DNA of 36,933 nucleotides from JASLCR01 sp046462475 (GTDB lineage Bacteria > Patescibacteriota > Saccharimonadia > Saccharimonadales > Saccharimonadaceae). A model generated the notes under the pieces. It was given only the letters and a program-made list of their open reading frames with translations, had not been told where the DNA came from and made no database searches. Location of the stretch: positions 1 to 36,933 of the forward strand of contig JBKGVB010000018.1 in NCBI GenBank assembly GCA_046462475.1, read 5' to 3'. The position numbers and the translations under genes were made by a program. Positions 29,292 to 36,933 of the stretch are shown one piece after another. How positions within the stretch are numbered: the first letter of the stretch is position 1; each line of letters begins with the position of its first letter.

Positions 29292-30509
29292 TTATCGGGA
29301 TATAGAGGGCGCATGTCGTAGGAAAAATGATGTTCCTAGCAGAAGAAGGGTAACGCTACTTATCGCCGCTATTGTAAATATCTGAGAATTTGTAGACGCT
29401 TGCTTCGCGTAGCCTGTATTTGGGGCTTTTGGTGGTATCGGTTGATTTGAACCTTGGGTACTTCCGTTTCCTCCTGGATTTGGGTTGCCTGGGTTAGATA
29501 TGGTTGCAACACCTGTGTAAATGTCGCCATCGTTCCCTGTAAGTCCGATGCTGGCTAGTCTTGTACCGTTCTCACTGGAGGTTATCGCTTGCCAGCCGCG
29601 CGAACCTAGGGCAACTTGATCCGTCCACGTACTGCCACCATCTATTGAGGTGTATATGTCACCGTTGTATGCGATAGCTGCAAGCGTAAGGCCATCGGCG
29701 CTTGATGCAATTCCATTCCAGTTGCGCGACCCAGAAGCGGCTTGACCAATCCAGGTGGCCCCTCCATCAGTAGAGGTAAATACGGTTCCACCGTACCCTG
29801 CCGCTGCTAATTTCATGCCATCGGCGCTTGACGCAACTCCCTCCCAGTCATGAGATCCAGCTGGTGTTTGGTTTGTCCAGGTAATCCCGCTATCAGTAGA
29901 GGTGTAGAGTTGACTGGAGTCGGTGGCAATCAGCTTTGTTCCATCGGTGCTCGACGCAATACTCCACCACGGGTGACTACCCGCTCCCGGCTGGCTCGTC
30001 CACGTAACGCCCCCATCAGTAGAGGTGTATATATTACCAGTCGCACCGTAATCCCCTGCTACTAGCTTCATGCCATCACTACTTGAAGCTAGCGCTTGCC
30101 AATTACTTGATGCATTAGAAACACGGTTGGTCCAAGTAGCTCCGCTGTCGGTTGAAGTATAGAGGTCCCCGTCTATTGTTCCTGCGACAAGCTTTGCGCC
30201 ATCGGCACTTGATGCAATACTGATCCATCTGCGAGAGCCAGAATTGGTCTGATCCGTCCATGTACTACCACCATCCATTGAGGTGTGTATATCTCCATTC
30301 CATACCGCAGCTGCTAATTTCATGCCATTGCTGCTTGATGTGATTGCTTGCCATTGACGTGTACCTGCGCCCGCTTGATTAGTCCAGGTATAATCACCGG
30401 CACTTGCTTGGGCGGGCTGCGTATTGGCTACTAAGATCAATCCAAGAAGAAGGGGCGTCATCAGTAGTTTGACTCGAGAGAAAGATAATCTTTGTGTAAT
30501 GTATTTCAT
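29292..30509 (-). CDS. Secreted Asp-box beta-propeller protein with sortase-like tail
   Basis: 405 residues from the ATG at 30509. A signal peptide (1-36) has a basic start, core LLMTPLLLGLILVAN and cleavage near QAS-A. Seven repeats of about 42 residues follow, pattern GSRxWxxIASSxDGxKLxAxxxxGDIYTSTDGGxTWT; six carry the Asp-box (STDGGxTW) and the seventh does not. This is a complete seven-bladed BNR/Ycf48-like propeller. After a Gly/Pro/Asn-rich linker comes APNTG, a hydrophobic helix and LRHAPSISR, the layout of a cell-wall sorting signal with A in place of L. It is probably surface-anchored. The upstream in-frame start at 30581 overlaps the promoter region (TTGACT at about 30574-30579). 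Confidence 0.85.
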   Translation of the reverse strand: MKYITQRLSFSRVKLLMTPLLLGLILVANTQPAQASAGDYTWTNQAGAGTRQWQAITSSSNGMKLAAAVWNGDIHTSMDGGSTWTDQTNSGSRRWISIASSADGAKLVAGTIDGDLYTSTDSGATWTNRVSNASSNWQALASSSDGMKLVAGDYGATGNIYTSTDGGVTWTSQPGAGSHPWWSIASSTDGTKLIATDSSQLYTSTDSGITWTNQTPAGSHDWEGVASSADGMKLAAAGYGGTVFTSTDGGATWIGQAASGSRNWNGIASSADGLTLAAIAYNGDIYTSIDGGSTWTDQVALGSRGWQAITSSENGTRLASIGLTGNDGDIYTGVATISNPGNPNPGGNGSTQGSNQPIPPKAPNTGYAKQASTNSQIFTIAAISSVTLLLLGTSFFLRHAPSISR

Positions 30510-30768
30510 GTCGCTACCCCTATTGTGTTTACCCAACCAACTGGTTATGCTTATGGTATATCGAGCATAAAGTAAAGTCAATTTCTCCTTAATAAAAAGC
30601 CGACAGTATGCTGCCTAGATATTATGCTGGGGCACGACTCTCGGAATATATCCTTTGCGGAGGAGTTGGACTTCAATTTTTCCGAAATAGATATTGTTTA
30701 TATCAATAAAGATGACTGCTAAATCTAGAGTAGCTTGTATATAAAATTTAAAATTCTAGACTTATGAT

Positions 30769-31173
30769 ATGAAGAACTCAATTACACAAGAACACGGATA
30801 TGGGTGTGGCGTGGCTTGCTTTGCGTTCGTGAATGACATTTCATACAAAGAGGCTGTGCATGTGCTCGGGCATGAGCTATCTGTACGTAATGGTTGGCGA
30901 CCATCCGACTTAGTGAAGGAATTGGCCAACCAAGGGCTTACCTATAGAAATAAATATGTTCGAAAAAGCGACTTTATTTTTAATCTAGACGGAACAGTGG
31001 TACTTATAGAACCCTCAAATAGTTATCCAGTTGGTCACTATCTAGTACGTCATCAAGAAAAATGGATGGATCCATGGATCAATTTACCACTTGATAGTAA
31101 TTTGAAAAATGCGAAATCCGGTTTCAGGAGCGAACTCCCAGGAAAGGCTATGTATGCGCTGGTGCCAGAGTGA
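30769..31173 (+). CDS. Small C39-like cysteine peptidase domain protein
   Basis: 134 residues, a single domain without signal peptide. ITQEHGYGCGVACFAF gives the oxyanion Gln7 and catalytic Cys13; VGHYLVRHQEKWMDPW gives His90 and Asp101, the order of the C39/papain-like bacteriocin-processing fold. The spacing is tight but complete. No ABC exporter or bacteriocin precursor is adjacent. The upstream 100 bases are AT-rich with TATAAAAT (about 30739-30746) and no Shine-Dalgarno. It lies next to tRNA-Trp and ends at a bidirectional terminator. Confidence 0.7.
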   Translation: MKNSITQEHGYGCGVACFAFVNDISYKEAVHVLGHELSVRNGWRPSDLVKELANQGLTYRNKYVRKSDFIFNLDGTVVLIEPSNSYPVGHYLVRHQEKWMDPWINLPLDSNLKNAKSGFRSELPGKAMYALVPE

Positions 31174-31178
31174 GAAAT

Positions 31179-31206
31179 AAAAAAGACACATCAATGACGA
31201 TGTGTC
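31179..31206. terminator. Bidirectional terminator between the C39-like gene and tRNA-Trp
   Basis: A perfect 8-bp stem GACACATC/GATGTGTC (31185-31192 with 31199-31206) has a T-run of six on the minus side (31179-31184) for tRNA-Trp and ACTTTTATT on the plus side. Confidence 0.85.
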
Positions 31207-31214
31207 ACTTTTAT

Positions 31215-31290
31215 TGGCAGGGGTAGCAGGACTCGAACCTACGACACCTGGTTTTGGAGACCAGTGCTCTACCAACTGAGCTATACCCCT
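31215..31290 (-). tRNA. tRNA-Trp (anticodon CCA)
   Basis: Minus strand: acceptor AGGGGTA/TACCCCT, D-arm GCTCAGTTGGTAGAGC, anticodon stem CTGGT/ACCAG with loop CTCCAAA (anticodon CCA, tryptophan), T-arm GTAGGTTCGAGTCCTAC, discriminator G and an encoded CCA tail (31215-31217). The UGA-reading anticodon TCA is not used here. Confidence 0.97.
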
Positions 31291-31303
31291 TCGTGCCTTC
31301 ACA

Positions 31304-31312
31304 ATTGTAGCA
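31304..31312 (-). promoter_or_regulatory. Promoter of tRNA-Trp
   Basis: TGC-TACAAT (hexamer 31304-31309) with the start predicted about seven bases before the mature tRNA 5' end. Confidence 0.6.
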
Positions 31313-31354
31313 AACGAGGGGTGGAATGACCATGATTTTAAGAGAAAACAACCC

Positions 31355-31384
31355 TTGACCAAAAGCATAAGCACCTCCTATAAT
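31355..31384 (+). promoter_or_regulatory. Promoter of the GT4-GH57-GH15 operon
   Basis: -35 TTGACC (31355-31360), an 18-base spacer and -10 TATAAT (31379-31384). The leader is about 23 bases, with a GGGGTGG ribosome site before the ATG at 31414. Confidence 0.75.
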
Positions 31385-31413
31385 GATGGCAGAATAGAAA
31401 ACCAAGGGGTGGA

Positions 31414-32637
31414 ATGAACATACTCATGCTCGGGTGGGAGCTCCCGCCACACAATAGCGGTGGTCTAGGGGTAGCATGCTATCACATGTCAAAGGCGCTT
31501 GCGATGAAGGGTGCTTCTATTGATTTTGTCGTCCCCTATCGAGCTGAACACCCGAACAGTTCTTTTATGCGCGTTCACGCGGCTACTAATCTCTCTCCAC
31601 TTCATCATTACGGGTTTGGTGCTTACGATACATATGACGAAATGAGCCTGAGCAGGAAGCAAATGGATGGTCAGAGCTTGCGAGATATCCAAGCACGGTA
31701 CGTGGCTTTTGTCGAAGAGTTTGTGGCAGATTCTGATTACGATGCGATTCATGCTCATGATTGGCTAACGCTTGAGGCTGGAGTGCGAGTGAAGGAATTG
31801 ACAGGTAAACCTTTGGTTGCGCATGTCCATGCGACAGAATTTGATCGTTCGGGTGGTGGCTATGGCAATCCGCTCGTGCACGAGATCGAATATGATGGCC
31901 TGATGATGGCAGATCGAATCATCGCAGTAAGTGAACTCACAAAGCAGCTGATTGTGAAGCATTATCATATTCCCGCCGACAAGATAGAGGTGGTTCATAA
32001 TGGGCTTGATACCGAAAGCTTGGCTGGCTTTGAATACGACTGGCATACATATCGCTATCTTGAGGAGCTCAAGAACCATGGACACATCGTGGTTGCCACT
32101 GTGACACGATTTACTATCCAAAAAGGACTCACCTATTTGATGCAGGCAGCGGCGAGAGCATCAGAGAAGTATGACAAACTGGTATTTTTATTTGCCGGTG
32201 ACGGCGAGCAACGTGATGAATTATTACGGCTTTCGGCTGAGCTCGGTATTTCTGATAAAGTATTTTTCACTGGTTTTGTACGTGGCAAGCAGTGGCGCGA
32301 TGCATATAGGGTTGCCGACGTATTTGTAATGAGTTCCGTGAGCGAGCCATTTGGTATTACAGCACTTGAGGCGGCCTATTATGAAGACGCTGTCATCCTA
32401 ACCAAGCAATCAGGTGTCGGCGAAGCCCTTCATAATGTCCTTCGTTATGATTTCTGGGATGTTGACCGTCTTGCTGATCAGCTAGTTGCCGTGGCAGCCT
32501 CTCCTGCTCTCAGAGATTCACTCAAGGAAAATGTACGAGCAGAGTATACACGATTATCATGGCATGTCGTCGCAGATCGTTGCTTAGCGCTTTACCATAA
32601 CTTACGGCCACTGATTGGTCAGGAGGCTGGCGCGTGA
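31414..32637 (+). CDS. GT4-family glycosyltransferase, glycogen-synthase-like
   Basis: 407 residues, GT-B fold. The N-terminal domain has MLGWELPPHNSGGLGVACYHMSKAL, the Gly-rich loop typical of glycogen/starch synthase-like GT4/GT5 enzymes, and IHAHDWLTLEAG. The C-terminal domain has VATVTRFTIQKGLTYLMQA, FAGDGEQRDEL and SSVSEPFGITALEAAYY with the E-x7-E motif. It probably adds glucose to an alpha-glucan or a lipid acceptor; GH57 and GH15 next door favour alpha-glucan. Its stop overlaps the GH57 GTG by four bases. Confidence 0.9.
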   Translation: MNILMLGWELPPHNSGGLGVACYHMSKALAMKGASIDFVVPYRAEHPNSSFMRVHAATNLSPLHHYGFGAYDTYDEMSLSRKQMDGQSLRDIQARYVAFVEEFVADSDYDAIHAHDWLTLEAGVRVKELTGKPLVAHVHATEFDRSGGGYGNPLVHEIEYDGLMMADRIIAVSELTKQLIVKHYHIPADKIEVVHNGLDTESLAGFEYDWHTYRYLEELKNHGHIVVATVTRFTIQKGLTYLMQAAARASEKYDKLVFLFAGDGEQRDELLRLSAELGISDKVFFTGFVRGKQWRDAYRVADVFVMSSVSEPFGITALEAAYYEDAVILTKQSGVGEALHNVLRYDFWDVDRLADQLVAVAASPALRDSLKENVRAEYTRLSWHVVADRCLALYHNLRPLIGQEAGA

Positions 32638-33857
32638 GCACGCACGGATTAGTACTCTATCTTCATGTGCATCAGCCATGGCGTGTGAAGCCGTATTCGG
32701 TATTCGATATTGCCCAAGACCATCAGTATTTCAACGGTACAGAAGGTGATATGAATAACTGGGCAATCATGGAAAAAGTCGCTGATAAATCATACCGACC
32801 GATGAACCATGCACTTCTCGAGCTACTCCATCGATATCCAGAATTCAAGATATCACTGAGTATTACAGGGACATTCCTTGACCAAGCTGCAGCCTGGACA
32901 CCCGACGTAGTTGACGATTTTAAGAAACTGGTTGATACCGGACGTGTTGAGATTGTCGCAGAGACGTATGAGCATAGCCTTGCGTTCTTCTTTAGTCGTG
33001 ATGAATTCGCGAGGCAAGTTGAAAGGCACCGAGCGCGCATTGAAGAATTATTTGGTGTGACGCCGACGGCATTTCGCAATACGGAGCTTGCGTACAATGA
33101 TGACCTAGCCCGCTGGGCTGATGAAGCTGGCTATAAAGCAATTCTCGCAGAAGGCTGGGGCCCAATGCTCGGCTGGCGTAGTCCGAGTTATGTGTACCGA
33201 CCTCCAGAGACAACGAATATTAAACTTCTTTTGAAAAACTACCAGCTGAGCGATGATCTTGCTTTCCGTTTTGGTGATAAGAATTGGAGTGGCTACCCAC
33301 TCTCTGTTGAGAGCTATAGTGAGTGGCTGCGCAATGCGACTCATGACGGACCGGTAGTGAATCTCTTTATGGATTACGAAACATTCGGCGAGCACCAATG
33401 GGACGATACGGGAATTTTTAACTTCTTCAAAGATCTTATTGGTAATTGGACTGAACGACCAGACCGTACTTTCTATACAGTTACCGAAGCTGCTGAAACA
33501 TTTGAAGCGGCCGATGAAGTAAGTGCGCCCCGTACGGTAACCTGGGCTGATACAGAGCGTGACCTTACTGCTTGGCTTGGTAATGCAATGCAACACGAGG
33601 CTATGCGCCATCTTTACGCACTAGAGCATGACATCTTGCATTCTGGTGATGATGATCTGATTGAGGACTGGCGTAAGCTACAGACCTCGGACCACGCGTA
33701 CTATATGTGTACGAAATGGTTTAATGACGGTGATGTGCATGCCTACTTTAGTCCATATCACTCTCCCTATGATGCATTTATGTACTATATGAATGCAATT
33801 CGAGATTTGCGATTTAGACTGGTAAGCGATTTGCGTATTGGAGGCCCACGTGGCTAG
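32634..33857 (+). CDS. GH57-family alpha-amylase/glucanotransferase
   Basis: 407 residues, starting at GTG. GH57 conserved regions in order are LYLHVHQPWR (about 9-17), SITGTFLDQ, EIVAETYEHSLAFF, FRNTELAYND (nucleophile Glu151), and NLFMDYETFGEHQ (acid/base Asp247). It lacks a signal peptide, so acts inside the cell on an alpha-1,4-glucan. The GTG overlaps the GT4 stop (GTGA) and the end overlaps the GH15 start by eight bases, giving tight translational coupling. Confidence 0.93.
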   Translation: MSTHGLVLYLHVHQPWRVKPYSVFDIAQDHQYFNGTEGDMNNWAIMEKVADKSYRPMNHALLELLHRYPEFKISLSITGTFLDQAAAWTPDVVDDFKKLVDTGRVEIVAETYEHSLAFFFSRDEFARQVERHRARIEELFGVTPTAFRNTELAYNDDLARWADEAGYKAILAEGWGPMLGWRSPSYVYRPPETTNIKLLLKNYQLSDDLAFRFGDKNWSGYPLSVESYSEWLRNATHDGPVVNLFMDYETFGEHQWDDTGIFNFFKDLIGNWTERPDRTFYTVTEAAETFEAADEVSAPRTVTWADTERDLTAWLGNAMQHEAMRHLYALEHDILHSGDDDLIEDWRKLQTSDHAYYMCTKWFNDGDVHAYFSPYHSPYDAFMYYMNAIRDLRFRLVSDLRIGGPRG

Positions 33858-35802
33858 GCCAATAGTTCTTTCAAACGGCGAGCTTCATGTAGGGCTGAAC
33901 AACTACGGCTTAGTGCATGATTTCTATTTCCCGTATGTAGGTTTAGAAAATCACTCTGCTGGGCAGAATCTGCGCCATAAGATTGGCGTTTGGGTTGACG
34001 GCCAGTTGTCATGGCTAGACGATGATTCGTGGCAATTGGACTTTAAGAGTGCTGATGAAGCGCTCGTCGGGCATGTCAAGGCAAAACACGAACGTTTGCA
34101 GGTGGCTGTAGAGTTTGATGACTTTATTAGCGCCGGTGATAATATCTTCTTGCGTAACATCCATATAATTAATATGTCATCCGAGGAACGGGATATTCGC
34201 CTCTTTATGCACCAGGCTTTTGTCATTGGCGACGCAAGGAGTAATACTGATACAGCCCAGTATCTATCGAGTTCCGATGCACTGCTTCATTATCGTGGAC
34301 GACGCGCCTTTGTCATTGGTGGGCGTGATCAAGATGGTCAACCGTTCGATCAGCATGCAATTGGACTATTTGGCATTGAAGACCATGAGGGAACCTGGCG
34401 TGATGCAGAGGATGGTGAGCTATCGGGTAGTAATGTGGAGCATGGGCGGGTAGACTCGACGATCCGCTTTCAGTTTAATATTGCTGGGCATAATTCAAAA
34501 CGCTTACATTATTGGATTACTGCTGGAACATCTGCGCGAGAAGCATTAATTCTTAACAAGATCGTGCAAGAAAAAGGTCTCGACAACTTACTGGAGTCAA
34601 CGGTTGAATGGTGGCATGAATGGCTTGGGCCGGCACTGAAGGTTGCCGAAAAGGTTCCATCGGAGCACCGCGAAGGACTGATAAAGAGTGCGATGATCAT
34701 CAAATCCCATATTGATAAGCGTGGTGCATTAATTGCGAGTACGGATACGGCAATGTTGAACTATTCGAGGGATGCATACGGATATTGCTGGCCTCGCGAC
34801 GGCGCGTATAGCCTTTGGCCTCTGATTCGTATGGGCTATCGCGATGAACCAAAGAGGTTTTTCGAATTCTGTGCCGGCGTCTTGCACCCACGAGGCTATC
34901 TTATGCACAAATTCCAGGCTGATGGAGCGCTTGGCAGTAGTTGGCACCCATATGTTCATAATTATGATGGTGAAGAAATCTCTGCTCCACCAATACAAGA
35001 AGATGAGACGGCCGTAACGCTCTTTGTCTTCTCTCAGTTCTACCATGCGCAAAATGACAAGATGTTGCTCGAAGAATTCTATGAGCCATTTATCAAGAAG
35101 ATGGCAAATTTCATGGCGGCCAACGTACAAGAGAGTACTGGGCTGCCACGTGCTAGCTATGACCTCTGGGAGGAAGTGTTCCTTACTACAACGTATACGA
35201 CCTCTGTCACTTATGCTGCCCTGCTTGCTGCAGCAGACCTAGCTGAGGTAATGAATGACAAGAATAGTGCCGTCAGATGGCGTAGCGTCGCGGAAGATAT
35301 TCGCATGGCTGCCGTAAAGCACCTGTATAACAAGGATCGCGGGCATTTTAGAAAAGGTCTTCTCTCGATCAAGGGTAAGATAACGTATGATGATACACTT
35401 GATAGTTCAAGCTTCTTCGGTGCCTTTATGTATGGCCTGTTTGATGCTGGCAGCGAAGAAATTACCTCGACATTAGAGTCAATGAAACGTATTTTAGGTG
35501 ATGCGTCGCAGCCTGGCTTCCCTCGTTATGAAAATGATGAATACCGCCGACAACCTGGGGGACCGAGCAACTGGTGGTTTATCTGTAGCTTATGGGTGGC
35601 ACAGTACTATCTGGAAACCGGTGATAAGCAAAGTGCGGAAACGATTCTCGATTGGGTGCATTCAAAGCGCTCGTCGACCGGTATGCTTTCGGAACAGATT
35701 AGCCCAGTAACTGGCGAGATGCTTTCAGTCTCCCCTCTTACCTGGAGTGAGGCAGAGTATCTGGCAACATTACTTGATTTAGTCTCGGAGACAGATTCGT
35801 GA
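33850..35802 (+). CDS. GH15-family glucoamylase-like glycosidase
   Basis: 650 residues from the GTG at 33850, which has a TTGGAGG Shine-Dalgarno inside the end of the GH57 gene; a TTG at 33838 would add four residues. The N-terminal beta-sandwich (about 1-265) precedes an (alpha/alpha)6 barrel with YCWPRDGAYSLWPLIRMGY, PPIQEDETA (catalytic-acid region), ASYDLWEE and PLTWSEAEYL (base region). This is the prokaryotic/archaeal GH15 form that trims glucose from alpha-glucans or cleaves trehalose. No signal peptide is visible. Confidence 0.93.
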   Translation: MARPIVLSNGELHVGLNNYGLVHDFYFPYVGLENHSAGQNLRHKIGVWVDGQLSWLDDDSWQLDFKSADEALVGHVKAKHERLQVAVEFDDFISAGDNIFLRNIHIINMSSEERDIRLFMHQAFVIGDARSNTDTAQYLSSSDALLHYRGRRAFVIGGRDQDGQPFDQHAIGLFGIEDHEGTWRDAEDGELSGSNVEHGRVDSTIRFQFNIAGHNSKRLHYWITAGTSAREALILNKIVQEKGLDNLLESTVEWWHEWLGPALKVAEKVPSEHREGLIKSAMIIKSHIDKRGALIASTDTAMLNYSRDAYGYCWPRDGAYSLWPLIRMGYRDEPKRFFEFCAGVLHPRGYLMHKFQADGALGSSWHPYVHNYDGEEISAPPIQEDETAVTLFVFSQFYHAQNDKMLLEEFYEPFIKKMANFMAANVQESTGLPRASYDLWEEVFLTTTYTTSVTYAALLAAADLAEVMNDKNSAVRWRSVAEDIRMAAVKHLYNKDRGHFRKGLLSIKGKITYDDTLDSSSFFGAFMYGLFDAGSEEITSTLESMKRILGDASQPGFPRYENDEYRRQPGGPSNWWFICSLWVAQYYLETGDKQSAETILDWVHSKRSSTGMLSEQISPVTGEMLSVSPLTWSEAEYLATLLDLVSETDS

Positions 35803-36497
35803 AAAAGAAGCTGCGACATATAAAGAAACGTTTGTCGCCTAAGCATATCGTAAGTCATCGAAGTGAGCGCAAAATCATCGAATCGTTTGGAGTCGAACAT
35901 GGCCTGGTGTATTTCGGTCATGTTTCAAGCGACGATGAGTATCATATTGTGCGCGGGCTTACGACATCGGTAAGTCATACGGATCTTCACTACTGCGTGG
36001 GTACGTATCAGGGATATGATATTGCCTTTGTTGAGCGTAGCGACGAATTACTTCATGCCCGCAAGAAAGCGCGCCAGCAACACCATTGGCACATTATGGA
36101 GTTCGACCTTAAGACAACGGCAGAATTGCCGCATATTTTTGTGGGCTCACATGAGTACAATGAGTCTTTTTATGTGGAGTTATTTACAAAATTTCCTGAG
36201 CTGCGCGCCCTGAATATTGGTGCGCTCGCCCCATACGACCCGCAGTTTCTCGCTAACTATCGTGTGTATGGCCTGGCTTCGCAAAGTATTGCGATTGAAC
36301 GAATATTTACCCCAGAAGTGACAAAAGTGATCACGAAGCATTTTGGCCGCCTCGCGATTGAGATAAATCATAATTCCCTTTATATCTACAGTGAGCACCT
36401 GAAAGTGTCTCATGGCTTGCTTGAGAGTATGCTAAAGAACGGACTGTGGCTTTGTCAGCACGTTGATGCCGTTGCTCCACATCTGTATGACGAGTAA
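35799..36497 (+). CDS. Hypothetical protein, last gene of the GT4-GH57-GH15 operon
   Basis: 232 residues from a GTG overlapping the GH15 stop by four bases (GTGA). A strongly basic N-terminus (KKKLRHIKKRLSPKHIVSHRSERK) is followed by a mixed alpha/beta body with YHIVRGLTTSVSHTDLHYCVGTYQGYDIAFVERSD and a Tyr/Asn-rich middle (HEYNESFYVELFTKFPELRALNI). No family is recognised. I recall similar proteins only in Saccharibacteria-type genomes and cannot confirm that here. Its place in the operon suggests, but does not show, a role in glucan handling. Confidence 0.75.
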   Translation: MKKKLRHIKKRLSPKHIVSHRSERKIIESFGVEHGLVYFGHVSSDDEYHIVRGLTTSVSHTDLHYCVGTYQGYDIAFVERSDELLHARKKARQQHHWHIMEFDLKTTAELPHIFVGSHEYNESFYVELFTKFPELRALNIGALAPYDPQFLANYRVYGLASQSIAIERIFTPEVTKVITKHFGRLAIEINHNSLYIYSEHLKVSHGLLESMLKNGLWLCQHVDAVAPHLYDE

Positions 36498-36504
36498 AGA
36501 AATA

Positions 36505-36527
36505 CTCGCACATTTCGTGCGAGCTTT
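36505..36527 (+). terminator. Probable terminator of the GT4-GH57-GH15 operon
   Basis: A perfect 7-bp stem CTCGCAC/GTGCGAG with loop ATTTC, seven bases past the stop, followed by CTTTAG. The U-tract is short, so efficiency is uncertain. Confidence 0.5.
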
Positions 36528-36550
36528 AGAGAGCTAAAACTTTCTTTTGG

Positions 36551-36578
36551 AAAAAACTTAGAGGGGCTGATGCCCCTC
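36551..36578 (-). terminator. Terminator of rpmG
   Basis: GAGGGGC/GCCCCTC (36561-36567 with 36572-36578), followed on the minus strand by TAAGTTTTTT. It resembles the GC hairpins that follow rplL and rplA. Confidence 0.7.
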
Positions 36579-36589
36579 CTCGTACATAA

Positions 36590-36796
36590 TTAGCTCTTAC
36601 GGGCCTTTACTTCGTTGCGGCCAAGATTCTTCTTGGTTTCAACGTAGAGTGCGTGCTTGCGAGCGATTGGGTCGTATTTCTTCAAAGAAAGCTTCTCAGT
36701 TGTATTCTGAGTATTTTTCTTCGTGTAGTACGTACGATGACCGCTAAGCTCGCTTACGAGGCCGACTAACTTTCGCTTTGTGTTCTTCTTTGCCAT
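36590..36796 (-). CDS. rpmG: Ribosomal protein L33
   Basis: 68 residues, somewhat longer than the usual 50-55. VGLVSELSGHRTYYTKKNTQNTTEKLSLKKYDPIARKHALYVETKK matches L33. There are no cysteines, so this is the zinc-free form. Short basic extensions lie at both ends (MAKKNTKRKL, NLGRNEVKARKS). It follows tRNA-Thr. A TGT-TACAAT -10 lies near 36833-36841 with a leader of about 30 bases and an AGAGAG ribosome site. Confidence 0.95.
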   Translation of the reverse strand: MAKKNTKRKLVGLVSELSGHRTYYTKKNTQNTTEKLSLKKYDPIARKHALYVETKKNLGRNEVKARKS

Positions 36797-36870
36797 TTAA
36801 ACTCTCTTAATTATTATTGCAAACTTGTCTAATTGTAACAGATTGACTATAAAAAATCTAGTCATGAAAA

Positions 36871-36933
36871 TGGAGCCACGATCGGGGCTTGAACCCGAGA
36901 CCTCATCCTTACCATGGATGCGCTCTACCAACT
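36871..36933 (-). tRNA. tRNA-Thr (anticodon GGT), partial
   Basis: Minus strand: the end of the D-arm (AGTTGGTAGAGC), anticodon stem CATCC/GGATG with loop ATGGTAA (anticodon GGT, threonine), a T-arm with GGTTCAAGCC, and an encoded CCA at 36871-36873. The 5' acceptor strand lies beyond the window end. Confidence 0.92.

Noticed and set aside
30624..30722. Open frame of 32 residues (MLGHDSRNISFAEEL...) on the plus strand upstream of the C39-like gene
   Set aside because: It has no clear ribosome site at its ATG, and an alternative frame starting at about 30608 is equally open. It may be a gene remnant, but nothing supports translation.
1..36933. CRISPR arrays, insertion sequences, phage genes or restriction systems
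   Set aside because: No regularly spaced repeats, transposase motifs, integrase motifs or methylase motifs were seen on either strand.

Overview
The window is a gene-dense, mostly minus-strand stretch of about 47% GC (estimated by eye). It fits a small-genome Patescibacteria/CPR bacterium, most likely Candidatus Saccharibacteria (TM7). This placement is an inference from gene content and architecture: short intergenic gaps, ribosomal proteins with lineage-specific extensions, DnaX and RecR without their usual zinc cysteines, and many lineage-restricted hypotheticals around core genes. It is not proven, because no 16S gene is present.

Layout. 1-2850: end of a tRNA-Gln, a GreA-like factor, an OmpR-type two-component system and an HxlR regulator divergent from an AI-2E/PerM membrane protein. 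4047-11755: cysS, a DHH phosphoesterase, recR, ybaB, a GT39-like membrane protein, dnaB and dnaX. 11772-13717: membrane proteins around thymidine kinase, including a 54-residue membrane protein. 13781-15522: a conserved hypothetical and the rplJ-rplL operon, preceded by a recognisable L10 leader. 15747-20799: a dTMP-centred block (tmk, dcd, folA, thyA, plus HIT and HAD proteins); with tdk this covers both salvage and de novo thymidylate synthesis. 21070-24314: secE, nusG, two lineage-specific genes, rplK and rplA. 24434-30509: a GT2 glycosyltransferase, a second sensor kinase, a YgjP-like metalloprotease, a P-loop kinase, an unknown protein, and a secreted Asp-box beta-propeller with a sortase-like tail. 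30769-36497: a small C39-like peptidase, tRNA-Trp, and a four-gene GT4-GH57-GH15-unknown operon, probably for storage-glucan metabolism. The window ends with rpmG and a partial tRNA-Thr. No gap exceeds 300 bases; the largest (14297-14572 and 20800-21069) hold promoters, terminators and hairpins.

The strongest system-level signal is in initiation. Seventeen genes that begin transcription units have a -10 hexamer, usually extended as TGn, ending only 6-11 bases before the start codon and no Shine-Dalgarno sequence. This predicts leaderless or nearly leaderless mRNAs. Ribosomal-protein genes and operon-internal genes mostly have clear Shine-Dalgarno sequences. Other notable points are two leaderless genes (HIT protein and folA) fired from back-to-back -10 elements sharing a GCATGC core, a gene in the nusG-rplK interval with one in-frame TAA, a matching two-hairpin element after both rplL and rplA, and a terminator-like hairpin at the very start of the secE-nusG transcript.
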